A stretch of DNA of 64,000 nt from Rhodococcus sp. HNM0563 (GTDB taxonomy: Bacteria > Actinomycetota > Actinomycetes > Mycobacteriales > Mycobacteriaceae), in assembly GCF_012726195.1 (NCBI RefSeq), contig NZ_JAASAF010000007.1:62001-126000 (forward strand), written 5' to 3'. The notes under the pieces are model-generated. The model was given only the letters and a program-made list of their open reading frames with translations. It did not search any database and was not told the DNA's origin. Made by a program: the position numbers and the translations under genes. Positions 27,048 to 36,018 of this stretch are shown in pieces. The number at the start of each line of letters is the position of its first letter. Within the stretch, counting starts at the first letter, position 1.

Positions 27048-27790
27048 GCACCGCAATGTCCCCGAAACTTGCCGCGGTCGGCGACCGGACCGGGCCGCAG
27101 TCGTTCCTCGTGTCCGAGATCCTCTCGGCTGCCGGGGTGTCCCTGCCCGCCGGCTCCCCCGGTGTCGGTGTGACTGCCGCAGACATCGTCGTCCCCGCCG
27201 TACCCGATGCCAACCGGACGCAAGCCCAATGGAAGACGGACCGTCCAGTGGGCGTGAACGACACGGTGATCATCGAGTCCGTGATCACCCGCGTTGCCGG
27301 TGGCCGCATCGAGCGGCACATCAGGCTGCGCGACGAAGCCGGGGCGATTCTCGAGAGCGGCACCGAAACATGGATTCTCGACGACCCCGCCGCGGCCGTA
27401 TCCGCCCCGGAACTCGACTTCTGCAGCGCTGAATGGGGAAACCTTCTGAGCGACAGCCTCGAAGACGATCGGGGCTTTACCTCGTCACTGTCCACCTGGG
27501 ACGGCACGATCGGTCTGCGCTGCGGCGACAGGGAACTCCACCTCCGGGTCTACAAGGGCAACATCATCGATGTCACCCGCCGTGTCCCTCACGGCGCCAC
27601 GTTCACCTTCGTCGCACCGGCCCATACCTGGGTCGACCTCGTGCTGTCGGATGCCGACGATTTCATGCGGCGCGCGATCAGCGGTGAGTTCTCCTCCACC
27701 GGAGACGGATACGAGTACCTGAGGTTGACCAAACCGCTCAACATGATCATCGCGCATGCGCGACTCATCGCCCGGAAGGCCGACTCATGA
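27044..27790 (+). CDS. Two-part protein: hotdog-like N-terminus and SCP2-like C-terminus
   Basis: A 248-residue protein. Residues about 1-110 look like a hotdog or MaoC-like half (VGVNDTVIIESVITRVAGGRIERHIRLRDEAG). Residues about 125-245 resemble an SCP2 sterol/lipid-carrier domain (WDGTIGLRCGD, THTW-like APAHTWVDLVLSD, GEFSSTGDGYEYLRL). I infer both from pattern, not from a match to a named protein. It is translationally coupled to genes on both sides (4-base overlaps), so it is part of the pathway, perhaps as hydratase, thioesterase or acyl-CoA carrier. Confidence 0.6.
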   Translation: MSTAMSPKLAAVGDRTGPQSFLVSEILSAAGVSLPAGSPGVGVTAADIVVPAVPDANRTQAQWKTDRPVGVNDTVIIESVITRVAGGRIERHIRLRDEAGAILESGTETWILDDPAAAVSAPELDFCSAEWGNLLSDSLEDDRGFTSSLSTWDGTIGLRCGDRELHLRVYKGNIIDVTRRVPHGATFTFVAPAHTWVDLVLSDADDFMRRAISGEFSSTGDGYEYLRLTKPLNMIIAHARLIARKADS

Positions 27791-28647
27791 TCGAGGCACG
27801 TTATCTCGAAATCGATGGCGCTCTCGGCTTCGTCGAGATCGTCACACCCGACCACCTCGACGTCGAGGCATTGCCTGCGGTCCTGTGCATCCACACTGCC
27901 GGTCAGAGCGGCGTGCAGTGGCGGCACGTGTCGCGCGACCTCGCAGACCGGGGTTACCGCGTGATCGTGCCCGACCTGCCCGGTCATGGACGCTCCGAGC
28001 CTGCACCGTCCGGTCCGGTGACCAGTATCGTCGACTACGGCGACTGGCTGTGCGGCGTACTCGACGCTCTGGAGATCGAACGCCCCTACGTGATCGGTTG
28101 CTCGATCGGTGGCAAACTCACCCTCGAACTCGCAACCCGCCCCGAGCGGCCACTCTCCGGCGCGATCGCCATGGAGGCCGAAGCAGGTCCCGGTCGCGTC
28201 AACGTCAACGGTCTCCGTCGAGAACTCGAAGACGTCGCCGGTCCTGCTCGTGCCGAACGGACGTACCTGGGTACTCTTGCATCGGTGGGACGTTCGGTTC
28301 CCGAGCGCAAGGCCCACCTGATAGCGCTCATGCACAAGCGTGAAGACCCGGAGATCTCGTCGTCCGACCTGATCGGCTGGGGCACTCATGACGTGCGCGA
28401 CCGGCTGAACCAGGTCACGGCACCCTTGCATGTCGTCGCGGGCCGTGATGACCCGTGGATCAATGTCGACGAAATCGCGCGCGTCGCAGAGATCGCCAAC
28501 GAAACCACGCCCGGTCGTGCACGATTCACCGTACTGGACGGGATCGGCCACTACCCGATGGAAGAGATCGACGACTTCGCAGTACTCGTCGATACCTGGA
28601 TCAACGAATTGCAGCAGTCGGTTGTCGCCGAGGAGGTAGTGCTGTGA
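27787..28647 (+). CDS. Alpha/beta hydrolase
   Basis: A 286-residue alpha/beta-fold hydrolase. The nucleophile elbow is GCSIGG, the acid is in VVAGRDDPWI and the His in DGIGHYPMEE; the oxyanion segment is IHTAGQSG. It overlaps its neighbours by 4 bases each. Within a CoA pathway it could hydrolyse an ester or lactone substrate before activation, or a CoA thioester. No more exact prediction is possible. Confidence 0.85.
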   Translation: MIEARYLEIDGALGFVEIVTPDHLDVEALPAVLCIHTAGQSGVQWRHVSRDLADRGYRVIVPDLPGHGRSEPAPSGPVTSIVDYGDWLCGVLDALEIERPYVIGCSIGGKLTLELATRPERPLSGAIAMEAEAGPGRVNVNGLRRELEDVAGPARAERTYLGTLASVGRSVPERKAHLIALMHKREDPEISSSDLIGWGTHDVRDRLNQVTAPLHVVAGRDDPWINVDEIARVAEIANETTPGRARFTVLDGIGHYPMEEIDDFAVLVDTWINELQQSVVAEEVVL

Positions 28648-30338
28648 GCACCAGAACCGAGACTCTCTCGGCGCTACTGGACACACTCGTCTCCGAAAAC
28701 CCCGAATCGGCAATCACGTACGACGTGGTCGGCGACGACGTCATCGTCAGCAGCAGAGCCGATCTGCGCAACCGCGCCGAAGCGCTGTGCGCCGAACTCG
28801 ACGCCGTCGGAGTCCGTCCCGGCCAATGCATCGCGGTGATGCTGCCCAACTGGTCCGACGCGCTTGTCTGGCAGTTCGCCGCAGCCACGGTGGGCGCTCA
28901 CGTCATCGGTGTCAATACCCGGTACAACACCGGTGAGGTCGCCCACATCCTCACTGCTGCATGTCCGGCCGTGGTCGCCGTCCCGGCTGCATTCCACGGT
29001 TTGGACCTGTTCGGTCGCCTCGCCGAAGCCGCCGCATCTGTTCCCGATGTGGCGACCCCGGTCGTCGCGGTGGTGCACGGACCCATCGAAACCTCCACCA
29101 TCGACAGAGAATTCGATCTCGGCGGGGGATCCTGGATCGCTGGGAGCGGAGTCACGGGAGGCATCCGGGTTCCCGACACACCCGATCGGGCAACCCTCAC
29201 CGCAGCCGGAGTCGACGACGACCCCGACGACAGGCTGGCTGTCGCGTTCACGACCTCCGGCTCGACCGGTGTCCCGAAGCTCGCGGCCCACCGTCACAGC
29301 GCCATCGTGCGACACGGCCATGCCGATGCTGCGATCATGCAGGTCGGGGAGGGTGACGTGGGGCTGTGTGTTCTTCCCGTCTCCGGTGTGTTCGGCTTCA
29401 GCACCGCCATGGCGATGATCGCCGGGGGCGGAGCACTGCTCATGGAAACGGTGTTCGATCCGTCGGCGGTGCTCCGCCGCATGCGGCAGGTGAAGGTCAC
29501 CCATGCGGTGGGTGCCGACGACCTGTTCGGCCGCCTCTACGACGAGTGGCATGACGGAGAGCGAATGGATCTGTCGACCCTGAGGTGGATCGGGATCGCC
29601 GATTTCCTCGGACGATCGCACGAGATCGCACGGTGGGCGCGCGACGAGTTCGGCACGCACACCTCCGGTGTCTTCGGGTCGTCCGAGGTGTTCGCTCTCA
29701 CGATGTTGTGGAACGCAGACGACCCGGAATCGGTGCGCTGGAACGGTGGTGGCCGCGCGGTCGAGCCTGCGATCGAACTGCGTGTCGCGGATCCTCTCGA
29801 CGACACGCGGGTCGCAGACGGCGAGCAGGGTGAACTGCAGTTCCGCGGCCCCAACGTCGTCGACGCCTACCTGGGTAATCCCGAGGCTGCGGTGCGCGCC
29901 TTCACGAAGGACGGCTGGTTTCGCAGCGGCGACCTCGCTGTGGCACTGGGCGACGGCGGCTACCGTTACGTGTGCCGCATGGGCGACGTGCTGCGCCTGC
30001 GAGGGTTCCTCGTCGACCCCGCCGAAATCGAGGGTCGCCTCGCACAGCACCCGGGGGTGGGTGTCGTGAAGGTCGTCGGGATCACCGGCGACGGTGGCTA
30101 CACGCAGGCCGTCGGTTTCGTGGTACCGACGGACGATGCGCCCGCCGACACGGATGCCGAGAACCTGAAAGCTTGGTGCAAGAGCGAACTCGCCGCATTC
30201 AAGGTGCCGGCGGCCATCCATGTCATCGACCGCATGCCCACCACTGTGGGCGGGAACGGCTCGAAGATCCGGGCCGTAGAACTGCGCGAATGGGCGCAGA
30301 ACTGGACCGACCGTGAAAGGGATTTCCGTCGTGACTGA
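28644..30338 (+). CDS. AMP-forming acyl-CoA ligase
   Basis: A 564-residue member of the ANL superfamily. The phosphate loop is FTTSGSTGVPK; the hinge region is GDLAVALGDGGYRYVCRMGDVLRLRG, where the usual RxKD is R-MGDVLRLRG; the lysine near the end lies in GNGSKIRAVELR. It should activate a carboxylic acid with ATP and CoA. The GTG start overlaps the previous stop (GTGA) with AGGAGG just upstream. Substrate not deducible; neighbours suggest a short or branched acid. Confidence 0.85.
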   Translation: MSTRTETLSALLDTLVSENPESAITYDVVGDDVIVSSRADLRNRAEALCAELDAVGVRPGQCIAVMLPNWSDALVWQFAAATVGAHVIGVNTRYNTGEVAHILTAACPAVVAVPAAFHGLDLFGRLAEAAASVPDVATPVVAVVHGPIETSTIDREFDLGGGSWIAGSGVTGGIRVPDTPDRATLTAAGVDDDPDDRLAVAFTTSGSTGVPKLAAHRHSAIVRHGHADAAIMQVGEGDVGLCVLPVSGVFGFSTAMAMIAGGGALLMETVFDPSAVLRRMRQVKVTHAVGADDLFGRLYDEWHDGERMDLSTLRWIGIADFLGRSHEIARWARDEFGTHTSGVFGSSEVFALTMLWNADDPESVRWNGGGRAVEPAIELRVADPLDDTRVADGEQGELQFRGPNVVDAYLGNPEAAVRAFTKDGWFRSGDLAVALGDGGYRYVCRMGDVLRLRGFLVDPAEIEGRLAQHPGVGVVKVVGITGDGGYTQAVGFVVPTDDAPADTDAENLKAWCKSELAAFKVPAAIHVIDRMPTTVGGNGSKIRAVELREWAQNWTDRERDFRRD

Positions 30339-31560
30339 TTCCAACGCGAACGATGTGGTGATCTGCGAGCCACTGCGTACCCCCGTCGGTCGCTACGGCG
30401 GCATGTACATCGACGTGCCCGCCACCGACCTGGCCGCGCGTGTCATCTCGGAGTTACTGTCGCGCACAGCGCTCGACCCCGGGAAGATCGACGATGTCAT
30501 CTTCGGCCAGTGCTATCCCAACGGTGAGGCACCCGCGATCGGTCGTGTGGCGGCACTCGATGCGGGCCTGCCCGTCACCGTCCCCGGTCTGCAACTCGAC
30601 CGTCGATGCGGTTCCGGTCTGCAGGCGGTGCTCGATGCCGCGATGCGCGTGCAGACCGGGGTCGCCGACATCGTCATCGCCGGCGGAGTCGAATCGATGA
30701 GCCGCTCCGAGTACTACACCGAATCGATGCGCTGGGGAGCGAAGGGTGCGCCCGCCGCGTTGCACGACCGCCTCGCCCGCGGCCGTGTCACCGCCGGTGG
30801 CCGCAACTATCCGGTGCCCGGTGGCATGCTCGAAACCGCCGAGAACTTGCGGCGGAAGTACGACATCCCCCGCCTAGAACAAGACGAACTGGCTGTCGAA
30901 TCGCACCGCCGTGCCGTTGCCGCGATCGAATCGGGGAAGTTCGCCGACGAGATCGTGTCCGTGCAGGTGCCGCAGCGCAAGGGTGATCCGAAGACGATCG
31001 ACCGCGACGAGCACCCGCGCGCCGACACCACCGTCGAGACGCTCGCGAAGCTCCGCCCGATCATGGGCAAGCAGGATCCCGACGCCACCGTCACTGCGGG
31101 CAACGCCAGCGGGCAGAACGACGGTGCCGCAGCCTGCATCGTGACCAACCGCGCGACCGCGGACCGGCTCGGTCTGCGCCCGCTGGGCAAGCTCGTCACA
31201 TGGGCTGCCGCCGGAGTGGCGCCCGCCGAGATGGGCATCGGCCCGGTGCCGTCCACCGCGAAAGCACTCGATCGTGCGGGACTGAACCTGTCGGATATCG
31301 ACCTCATCGAACTCAACGAGGCATTCGCCGCACAGGCCCTCGCCGTGACGCGCGAATGGAAGTTCACCGCAGCAGATTTCGAGCGCACCAACGTCAACGG
31401 ATCCGGGATCTCCCTCGGTCACCCTGTCGGCGCGACCGGCGTGCGGATCCTCGCGACGATGCTGCGTGAACTCGATCGTCGCGGCGCGCGCTACGGCCTC
31501 GAGACGATGTGCATCGGCGGTGGTCAGGGCCTGACCGCGATCTTCGAGCGGGTCGCGTGA
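30331..31560 (+). CDS. Thiolase (acetyl-CoA C-acyltransferase type)
   Basis: A 409-residue degradative-type thiolase. The acyl-accepting Cys93 is in RRCGSGLQAV, the His in GHPVGATG, and the second Cys in MCIGGGQG; NEAFAAQAL is also present. I choose the GTG at 30331, which follows AAAGGG and overlaps the ligase stop by 8 bases, over the GTG at 30313. It would cleave a 3-oxoacyl-CoA from this operon's pathway, although a dedicated hydroxyacyl-CoA dehydrogenase is not encoded here. Confidence 0.9.
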   Translation: MTDSNANDVVICEPLRTPVGRYGGMYIDVPATDLAARVISELLSRTALDPGKIDDVIFGQCYPNGEAPAIGRVAALDAGLPVTVPGLQLDRRCGSGLQAVLDAAMRVQTGVADIVIAGGVESMSRSEYYTESMRWGAKGAPAALHDRLARGRVTAGGRNYPVPGGMLETAENLRRKYDIPRLEQDELAVESHRRAVAAIESGKFADEIVSVQVPQRKGDPKTIDRDEHPRADTTVETLAKLRPIMGKQDPDATVTAGNASGQNDGAAACIVTNRATADRLGLRPLGKLVTWAAAGVAPAEMGIGPVPSTAKALDRAGLNLSDIDLIELNEAFAAQALAVTREWKFTAADFERTNVNGSGISLGHPVGATGVRILATMLRELDRRGARYGLETMCIGGGQGLTAIFERVA

Positions 31561-32711
31561 CCGTGCGGCCGTTGGACGGCGTCCGCGTAATCGATCTGTC
31601 CAGCTTCGTCGCCGGGCCGACGGCAGGCCGGATGCTCGCCGAACTCGGCGCCGACGTCATTCGCGTCGACCCGGTCGGCGGTGCCGTCGACGGAGGCCGC
31701 TGGCCAGTGACCGAGAACGGCGCGAGCCTGTACTGGACGGGGCTGAATCAGGCGAAACGTTCGATCGCGGTGGATCTGCGCAGCGACGAGGATCGCGCCC
31801 GCGTCATCGAATTGATCGCCGACGCAGGCATCGTCCTCGAGAACGCGGCGCACGCCCCGTGGCTCGCCCACGATGTGCTCCTCGCGCATCGGCCGGACCT
31901 GATCCACGTGCATATCGCGGGCAATGCGGACGGCACCCCGGCGGTCGACTACACCGTCAACGCTGCCGCGGGCATCCCGCTGATGACGGGCCCGACCGGT
32001 CTCGGTGCACCGGTCAACCATGTGCTGCCCGCGTGGGATCTGCTCACCGGCGTGCATGCCGCACTCGGCATCGTCACCGCGCTGCGTCGCCGTGAACAGA
32101 CCGGCGAGGGAGCGTATCTCGAACTCGCGCTCGACGACGTCGCACATGCTGCGGTCGCGAGCATGGGCTGGCTTGCAGAAGCTCAGGCACGTGGGTCGGG
32201 GCGTGAGTTGCAGGGCAACGCCCTGTACGGCAGCTACGGTTCCGAGTTCGCAACCGCAGACGGCCGCTACGTCATGATCGTCGGTCTGACTCGTGGACAG
32301 TGGCGGGCGCTTGTCGAGGTCACCGGCACCGGAGCGGTGTTCGACGCGCTCGGTGCGCAGCGCGGGCTCGACTTCGATCTCGAGGGCGACCGCTATGCGG
32401 CGCGCGAGGCGATCACCGCAATCCTTGCACCCTGGTTTTCGCGACGAACCCTCGCTCGAATCGAAGCGGACCTCGCGGGCACGCGGGTGTTGTGGGCGCC
32501 GTACCGCACGATGGACGAAGTGGCCGCAGATCTCGCCGCCCGCCCCGACTCGGTGGTGCAGTACATCGATCAGCCGGATATCGGCCCTGTGCTCACCGCG
32601 CGGTCTCCGTTGCGCTGGAACGGCCGGTACACCGATGCGCGTCCAGCACCTCGGCACGGGGAGCACACCGCCGAGGTGCTCGGAGCAGGTCAGCTGCCGG
32701 GCGCTCGATAG
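31557..32711 (+). CDS. Family III CoA transferase resembling 2-methylfumaryl-CoA isomerase (Mct)
   Basis: A 384-residue CaiB/BaiF protein. It resembles mesaconyl-C1-CoA/C4-CoA isomerase (Mct) more than formyl-CoA transferase, in segments such as VDYTVNAAAGIPLMTGP, GAPVNHVLPAWDLLTG, GNALYGSYGSEFATADGRYVM and WAPYRTMDE. Mct moves CoA between the two carboxylates of a methyl-branched unsaturated diacid. The resemblance is from memory and needs a search. GTG start in a GTGA overlap; last gene of the operon, ending 22 bases inside the convergent GYD-domain gene. Confidence 0.75.
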   Translation: MTVRPLDGVRVIDLSSFVAGPTAGRMLAELGADVIRVDPVGGAVDGGRWPVTENGASLYWTGLNQAKRSIAVDLRSDEDRARVIELIADAGIVLENAAHAPWLAHDVLLAHRPDLIHVHIAGNADGTPAVDYTVNAAAGIPLMTGPTGLGAPVNHVLPAWDLLTGVHAALGIVTALRRREQTGEGAYLELALDDVAHAAVASMGWLAEAQARGSGRELQGNALYGSYGSEFATADGRYVMIVGLTRGQWRALVEVTGTGAVFDALGAQRGLDFDLEGDRYAAREAITAILAPWFSRRTLARIEADLAGTRVLWAPYRTMDEVAADLAARPDSVVQYIDQPDIGPVLTARSPLRWNGRYTDARPAPRHGEHTAEVLGAGQLPGAR

Positions 32712-33010
32712 GACGCATCGCGGCGCGAAGCCTCATCGACCTGCTCGGGGGTGAGCAGCGCGATCGGCTTCGACCGCGCTGCACCCGACGCGATGGTGCG
32801 CAGTTCCAAAGTGGCGGCGGCAATTTCGTCGGGCACCTCACCGAGCACGTACAGATCGTGCCCTCCCAACGCGAAGTGCACGGACTCGACGGTGCCGCCG
32901 ACGCTTTCGACCATGGCGACGATCGCATCGCGGCGGGCGCTCCCGCCGTCGCTCAGTAGTCCCTTTGCGCCCTCTGCGGTATAGGTGACCTGCCACAGGT
33001 ATGTCGGCAT
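32690..33010 (-). CDS. GYD-domain protein
   Basis: A 106-residue protein of the GYD family (YLWQVTYTAEGAKGLLSDGGSARRDAIVAMVESVGGTVES, then HFALGGHDLYVLGEVPD), a ferredoxin-like fold of unknown function. AGGA precedes the ATG. It overlaps the end of the convergent CoA-transferase gene by 22 bases. Confidence 0.8.
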   Translation of the reverse strand: MPTYLWQVTYTAEGAKGLLSDGGSARRDAIVAMVESVGGTVESVHFALGGHDLYVLGEVPDEIAAATLELRTIASGAARSKPIALLTPEQVDEASRRDASYRAPGS

Positions 33011-33135
33011 GGTTCCTGCTTTCCTCGGCCGGCGTTGCTGTCGCCTTCCATGGTCGGACACCTCGCGCGCAACGCGCGGTGGTTTCGAGGAAAGAGACCC
33101 ACCTGTCGACGAGGCACCTTCGGGAGTGCGCTTCC

Positions 33136-34614
33136 CTAGACGATGCGAACCTTGTCGTCGTCTTCCACGGGGACCAGGGACTCGGGTCGAGACGATTCGG
33201 CTGCTGCCGGGTGGATCTTCGTCGCGGTGAGAATCGCGATCAAGCAGAGCACCCCCGAGATCAGGAATGCCCAGCGGGCTCCCGCGATCTCCGCGGCAGG
33301 TCCCGTTTCGGTCGCCTTGGAGGCACCGAATGTCATGGCCGCCACCAACAGTGCGGTGCCGGCAGCTCCGGCCAGCTGCTGGAAGGTGTTCATGATCGCT
33401 GAACCGTGGCCGTAGAGGTGGCGCGGTAGCGACGAGAGCGAGACGGTCAGCAGGGATGTGAGCACGAAGGCCATACCGGCTCCGTACAGGGTGTTGAAAA
33501 GCAGCACGTACCAGATCTGGGTGGAGGTGGAGATGAAGGCCAGTGCGAACATCGACACGGCCAGGAGGACGGTCGCGGGAAGGACCAAAGGGCGGGGGCC
33601 GACGCGATCGAAAGCCCGGCCGACGAAGGGTGCAAGCACCGCCTGGACGAGCCCGGCGGGTAGCAACAACAGTCCGACCTCGAGCGAGTTCATTCCGAGT
33701 CCGTGCTGCAGAACCATGGACAGCAGGACCACCGAACCCAAGAGCAGGCCGAAGCCGATTGCCACGGTGATGACGGAGTAGCGGAACGTCGGCACAGAGA
33801 AAGGGCGCAGATCCAGTAGTGACGCGCCGCGGTCCTGCAGCATCCGCTGGCGCGCGACGAAGAGCACCAGCCCGACGGCTCCTACCGCAAGGGCTATGGC
33901 CGTGGGAATCCATGCGCCTCTCAGTGCGGCCTCCGCGCCCGACAGGGCGTAGACGATGCCACCGAAACCGAACGCGGACAGGACTACCGAGAGCACATCG
34001 AGCGGGGCGCGCCGGGGCTCGCCGCCATTGGCGATGAAGGTCAGTCCGATCGGCAGCGTCACGGCGGCGATGGCGACCATCATCCAGAAGATCCAGCGCC
34101 AGCCGACCGAACCCAGGATGGCTCCGGAGAGCGTGGGGCCGACGGCCGGGGCGCATGCGATGACGATGGTGTTCATGCCCATGATCGCGCCGCGTCGGGC
34201 CGGGGGTACCGAGGTGAGCGTGGTGGTCATGAGCAGCGGCATGATGATCGCGGTGCCGCCGGCCTGGACCACACGGGCAGCGAGCATGACGGGGAAGCTG
34301 GGGGCCAACGCGGCGATCAGCGAACCGGCGAGGAACAGTACGAGCGCGCTCGTGAACAGGGCGCGGACCGTGAAGCGTTGCAGGAGAAAGCCGGTCGTCG
34401 GGATGACTACGGCCATGGTCAGCAGGAATCCCGTCGAGAGCCACTGGATTGCTGTGGCGTCCACGCCGAAGTCGATCATGAGTTGCGGCATGGCCACTGC
34501 CAGGACCGTCTCGTTGAGGATCATGACGAAGGCGGCTACGGCGAGCACGGTGATCGTGCCCTTCACAGCCGGCGCGAGTGCTGTGGGTGCGGCGGTTCGG
34601 GCCGTCGTGGTCAA
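33136..34614 (-). CDS. MFS transporter, 14-helix drug:H+ antiporter (DHA2) type
   Basis: A 492-residue transporter with about 14 membrane helices. The start of the fold is LNETVLAVAMPQLMIDFGVDATAIQWLSTGFLL, and ARVVQAGGTAIIMPLLMTT is the DHA2 antiporter motif region. It probably exports drugs or toxic compounds. The start is uncertain: TTG at 34614 fits the length, without a good ribosome site. It is divergent from a TetR gene, the usual repressor-pump layout. Confidence 0.85.
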   Translation of the reverse strand: MTTTARTAAPTALAPAVKGTITVLAVAAFVMILNETVLAVAMPQLMIDFGVDATAIQWLSTGFLLTMAVVIPTTGFLLQRFTVRALFTSALVLFLAGSLIAALAPSFPVMLAARVVQAGGTAIIMPLLMTTTLTSVPPARRGAIMGMNTIVIACAPAVGPTLSGAILGSVGWRWIFWMMVAIAAVTLPIGLTFIANGGEPRRAPLDVLSVVLSAFGFGGIVYALSGAEAALRGAWIPTAIALAVGAVGLVLFVARQRMLQDRGASLLDLRPFSVPTFRYSVITVAIGFGLLLGSVVLLSMVLQHGLGMNSLEVGLLLLPAGLVQAVLAPFVGRAFDRVGPRPLVLPATVLLAVSMFALAFISTSTQIWYVLLFNTLYGAGMAFVLTSLLTVSLSSLPRHLYGHGSAIMNTFQQLAGAAGTALLVAAMTFGASKATETGPAAEIAGARWAFLISGVLCLIAILTATKIHPAAAESSRPESLVPVEDDDKVRIV

Positions 34615-34668
34615 GGAGGTACCTGATTTCCGAGTGGGATGCGGAGACAGGAAATTATGACACACTCT

Positions 34669-34679
34669 GCCAAGTTGGC
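34669..34679. promoter_or_regulatory. GCCAA-G-TTGGC palindrome, possible TetR operator
   Basis: A perfect 11-base palindrome between the divergent MFS and TetR genes. Short, but placed where a repressor site is expected. Confidence 0.45.
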
Positions 34680-34734
34680 GTAATGCGACAGAATGGTGTG
34701 GTGCCCCACAGGATCGATGCGGCAGGATGTCGAT

Positions 34735-35388
34735 ATGTCTGAATCCGCACCCGCGCGGGGATTGCGCGAGCGCCGCCGACGCGAGACCACTGCGCTGATC
34801 CACCAGGCCGCTGTCGATTGCGTGGAGCGCGATGGGCTGGAGGCGACGACGGTGGCTCGGATCGCGGAGACGGCCGGCGTTTCCGCACGGACCTTCTTCC
34901 GTTATTTCCCATCCAAGGAGGCTGCGATCCTGCCCGGGCAGGGTGAACTCAGGGTGGCCCTGCTTGCCCTCGCGGCGAATCACCCCCCGGACGCCGATGC
35001 TGCGCTGACTCCCCGGCACGCCGTAGGACGTTTGATGGGCAGGCTCGGAGAACTCATCCGCGACGATCCGATCGATCATCACGAACATCGGCGCATCGGC
35101 GCGCTGCTGGATGCGGAACCGGAACTGCGTGCCCATCTCTCGAGCGAGGATGGTGAATTGACCCGTGTCGCCGTCACGGTCCTGCGTGCACTGGCCCCGA
35201 GTTTCGACGCGGGCGAAGCGCGACTCCACGCGGAATTGGCTTTCAGCGCCTGGCGTGTGGCGTTGTGGACCTGGGACACGATGGGTTCCACTCCGGAGCA
35301 TCCGACGCCGTACTCGCGATGGTTGTGGGCGCTGGATCGGATGGCCCCAGCGGTGGCTGCCATGACGTCGTCGGCTGCCGACGGATAG
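34735..35388 (+). CDS. TetR-family regulator of the adjacent MFS pump
   Basis: A 217-residue TetR protein: RRRETTALIHQAAVDCVERDGLEATTVARIAETAGVSARTFFRYFPSKEAAI is the DNA-binding part. The C-terminal part resembles the TetR_C group common in mycobacteria (EARLHAELAFSAWRVALWTW). ATG 34735 is preceded by AGGA. It likely represses the divergent transporter. Confidence 0.85.
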   Translation: MSESAPARGLRERRRRETTALIHQAAVDCVERDGLEATTVARIAETAGVSARTFFRYFPSKEAAILPGQGELRVALLALAANHPPDADAALTPRHAVGRLMGRLGELIRDDPIDHHEHRRIGALLDAEPELRAHLSSEDGELTRVAVTVLRALAPSFDAGEARLHAELAFSAWRVALWTWDTMGSTPEHPTPYSRWLWALDRMAPAVAAMTSSAADG

Positions 35389-35497
35389 AGGTTGCCGGCG
35401 CAACCACGGTTGCCGATGGAGGACGGAGAGATGTGTAGCCTTCCGGAGCCTGGGCGTGTCGGCTGGGTGGCGTGTGACCCGATTGTGGTGTAATGCC

Positions 35498-35523
35498 AAT
35501 CACAATGAAATGTGTTTGTGATT
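35498..35523. promoter_or_regulatory. Inverted repeat AATCACAA-N10-TTGTGATT
   Basis: Perfect 8-base arms, 55 bases before the ATG of the next gene, followed by TTGTTGACA (35533-35541), a possible -35. Likely an operator for an unidentified regulator. The rest of 35389-35577 holds nothing else I can support. Confidence 0.55.
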
Positions 35524-35577
35524 TCACCCATTAGTTGTTGACACGTTGGATCCGTGGAGACCTCCGAAAGGCAACTC

Positions 35578-35931
35578 ATGACCGCAGTCCGTCCCGACAC
35601 ATTCGTCTCCCCGGAACCCGTGCGGCCGGGCGCAACCCGACCACGGGTGCTGCTGATCGGGACCCCGGCCAGCCTGGCGGAGCTCACCCGATGGGAACTT
35701 GTGCGGCGATGGGCGGTCGAGCACGGGCTCACCCCGACCCGGGAACTCGATGAGCGGGTCGTCTACGCGGTCGCGACCGACAACGTCCTCGACGGACTGT
35801 GTACTCCCGCGGAGGCCACGCTGATGCAGCGCGCCAAGTCCTGGGGCGTTCCGTGCAGTGGTGTGGACGAGGCGCTGCGGGATCCGGGGGAGCAGGCCGA
35901 ACACGGCGGTTTCGCTGCGCTCCCCAAATGA
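35578..35931 (+). CDS. Small BRCT-like protein
   Basis: A 117-residue protein. From about residue 22 the pattern RVLLIGTPASLAELTRWEL, RVVYAVATDN and ATLMQRAKSWGVPCSGVDEAL looks like a single BRCT domain (as in ligase or polymerase III epsilon relatives), in which a stretch resembling the TxKxxKAxxxGIPI motif ends the fold. The N-terminal 20 residues are unstructured. AAAGG precedes the ATG. DNA-repair role is only suggested by the fold. Confidence 0.5.
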   Translation: MTAVRPDTFVSPEPVRPGATRPRVLLIGTPASLAELTRWELVRRWAVEHGLTPTRELDERVVYAVATDNVLDGLCTPAEATLMQRAKSWGVPCSGVDEALRDPGEQAEHGGFAALPK

Positions 35932-36018
35932 CCGTGCGGGAGGCATGGTCTCGAGACCGGTGTTCGCTACGCTCGGGTTTCGAACTCGAACAGACCACCG
36001 TCCTGGAGGAGTTTCACC

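Noticed and set aside
27787-28647. Alpha/beta hydrolase as the meta-cleavage product hydrolase of the aph pathway
   Set aside because: It is coupled into a different operon over 10 kb away with CoA-pathway genes, and the aph cluster has its own dehydrogenase branch.
33136-35499. Extension of the transporter frame through the TetR gene
   Set aside because: The extra residues are antisense to the TetR gene and lack membrane helices; the transporter fold starts near 34614.
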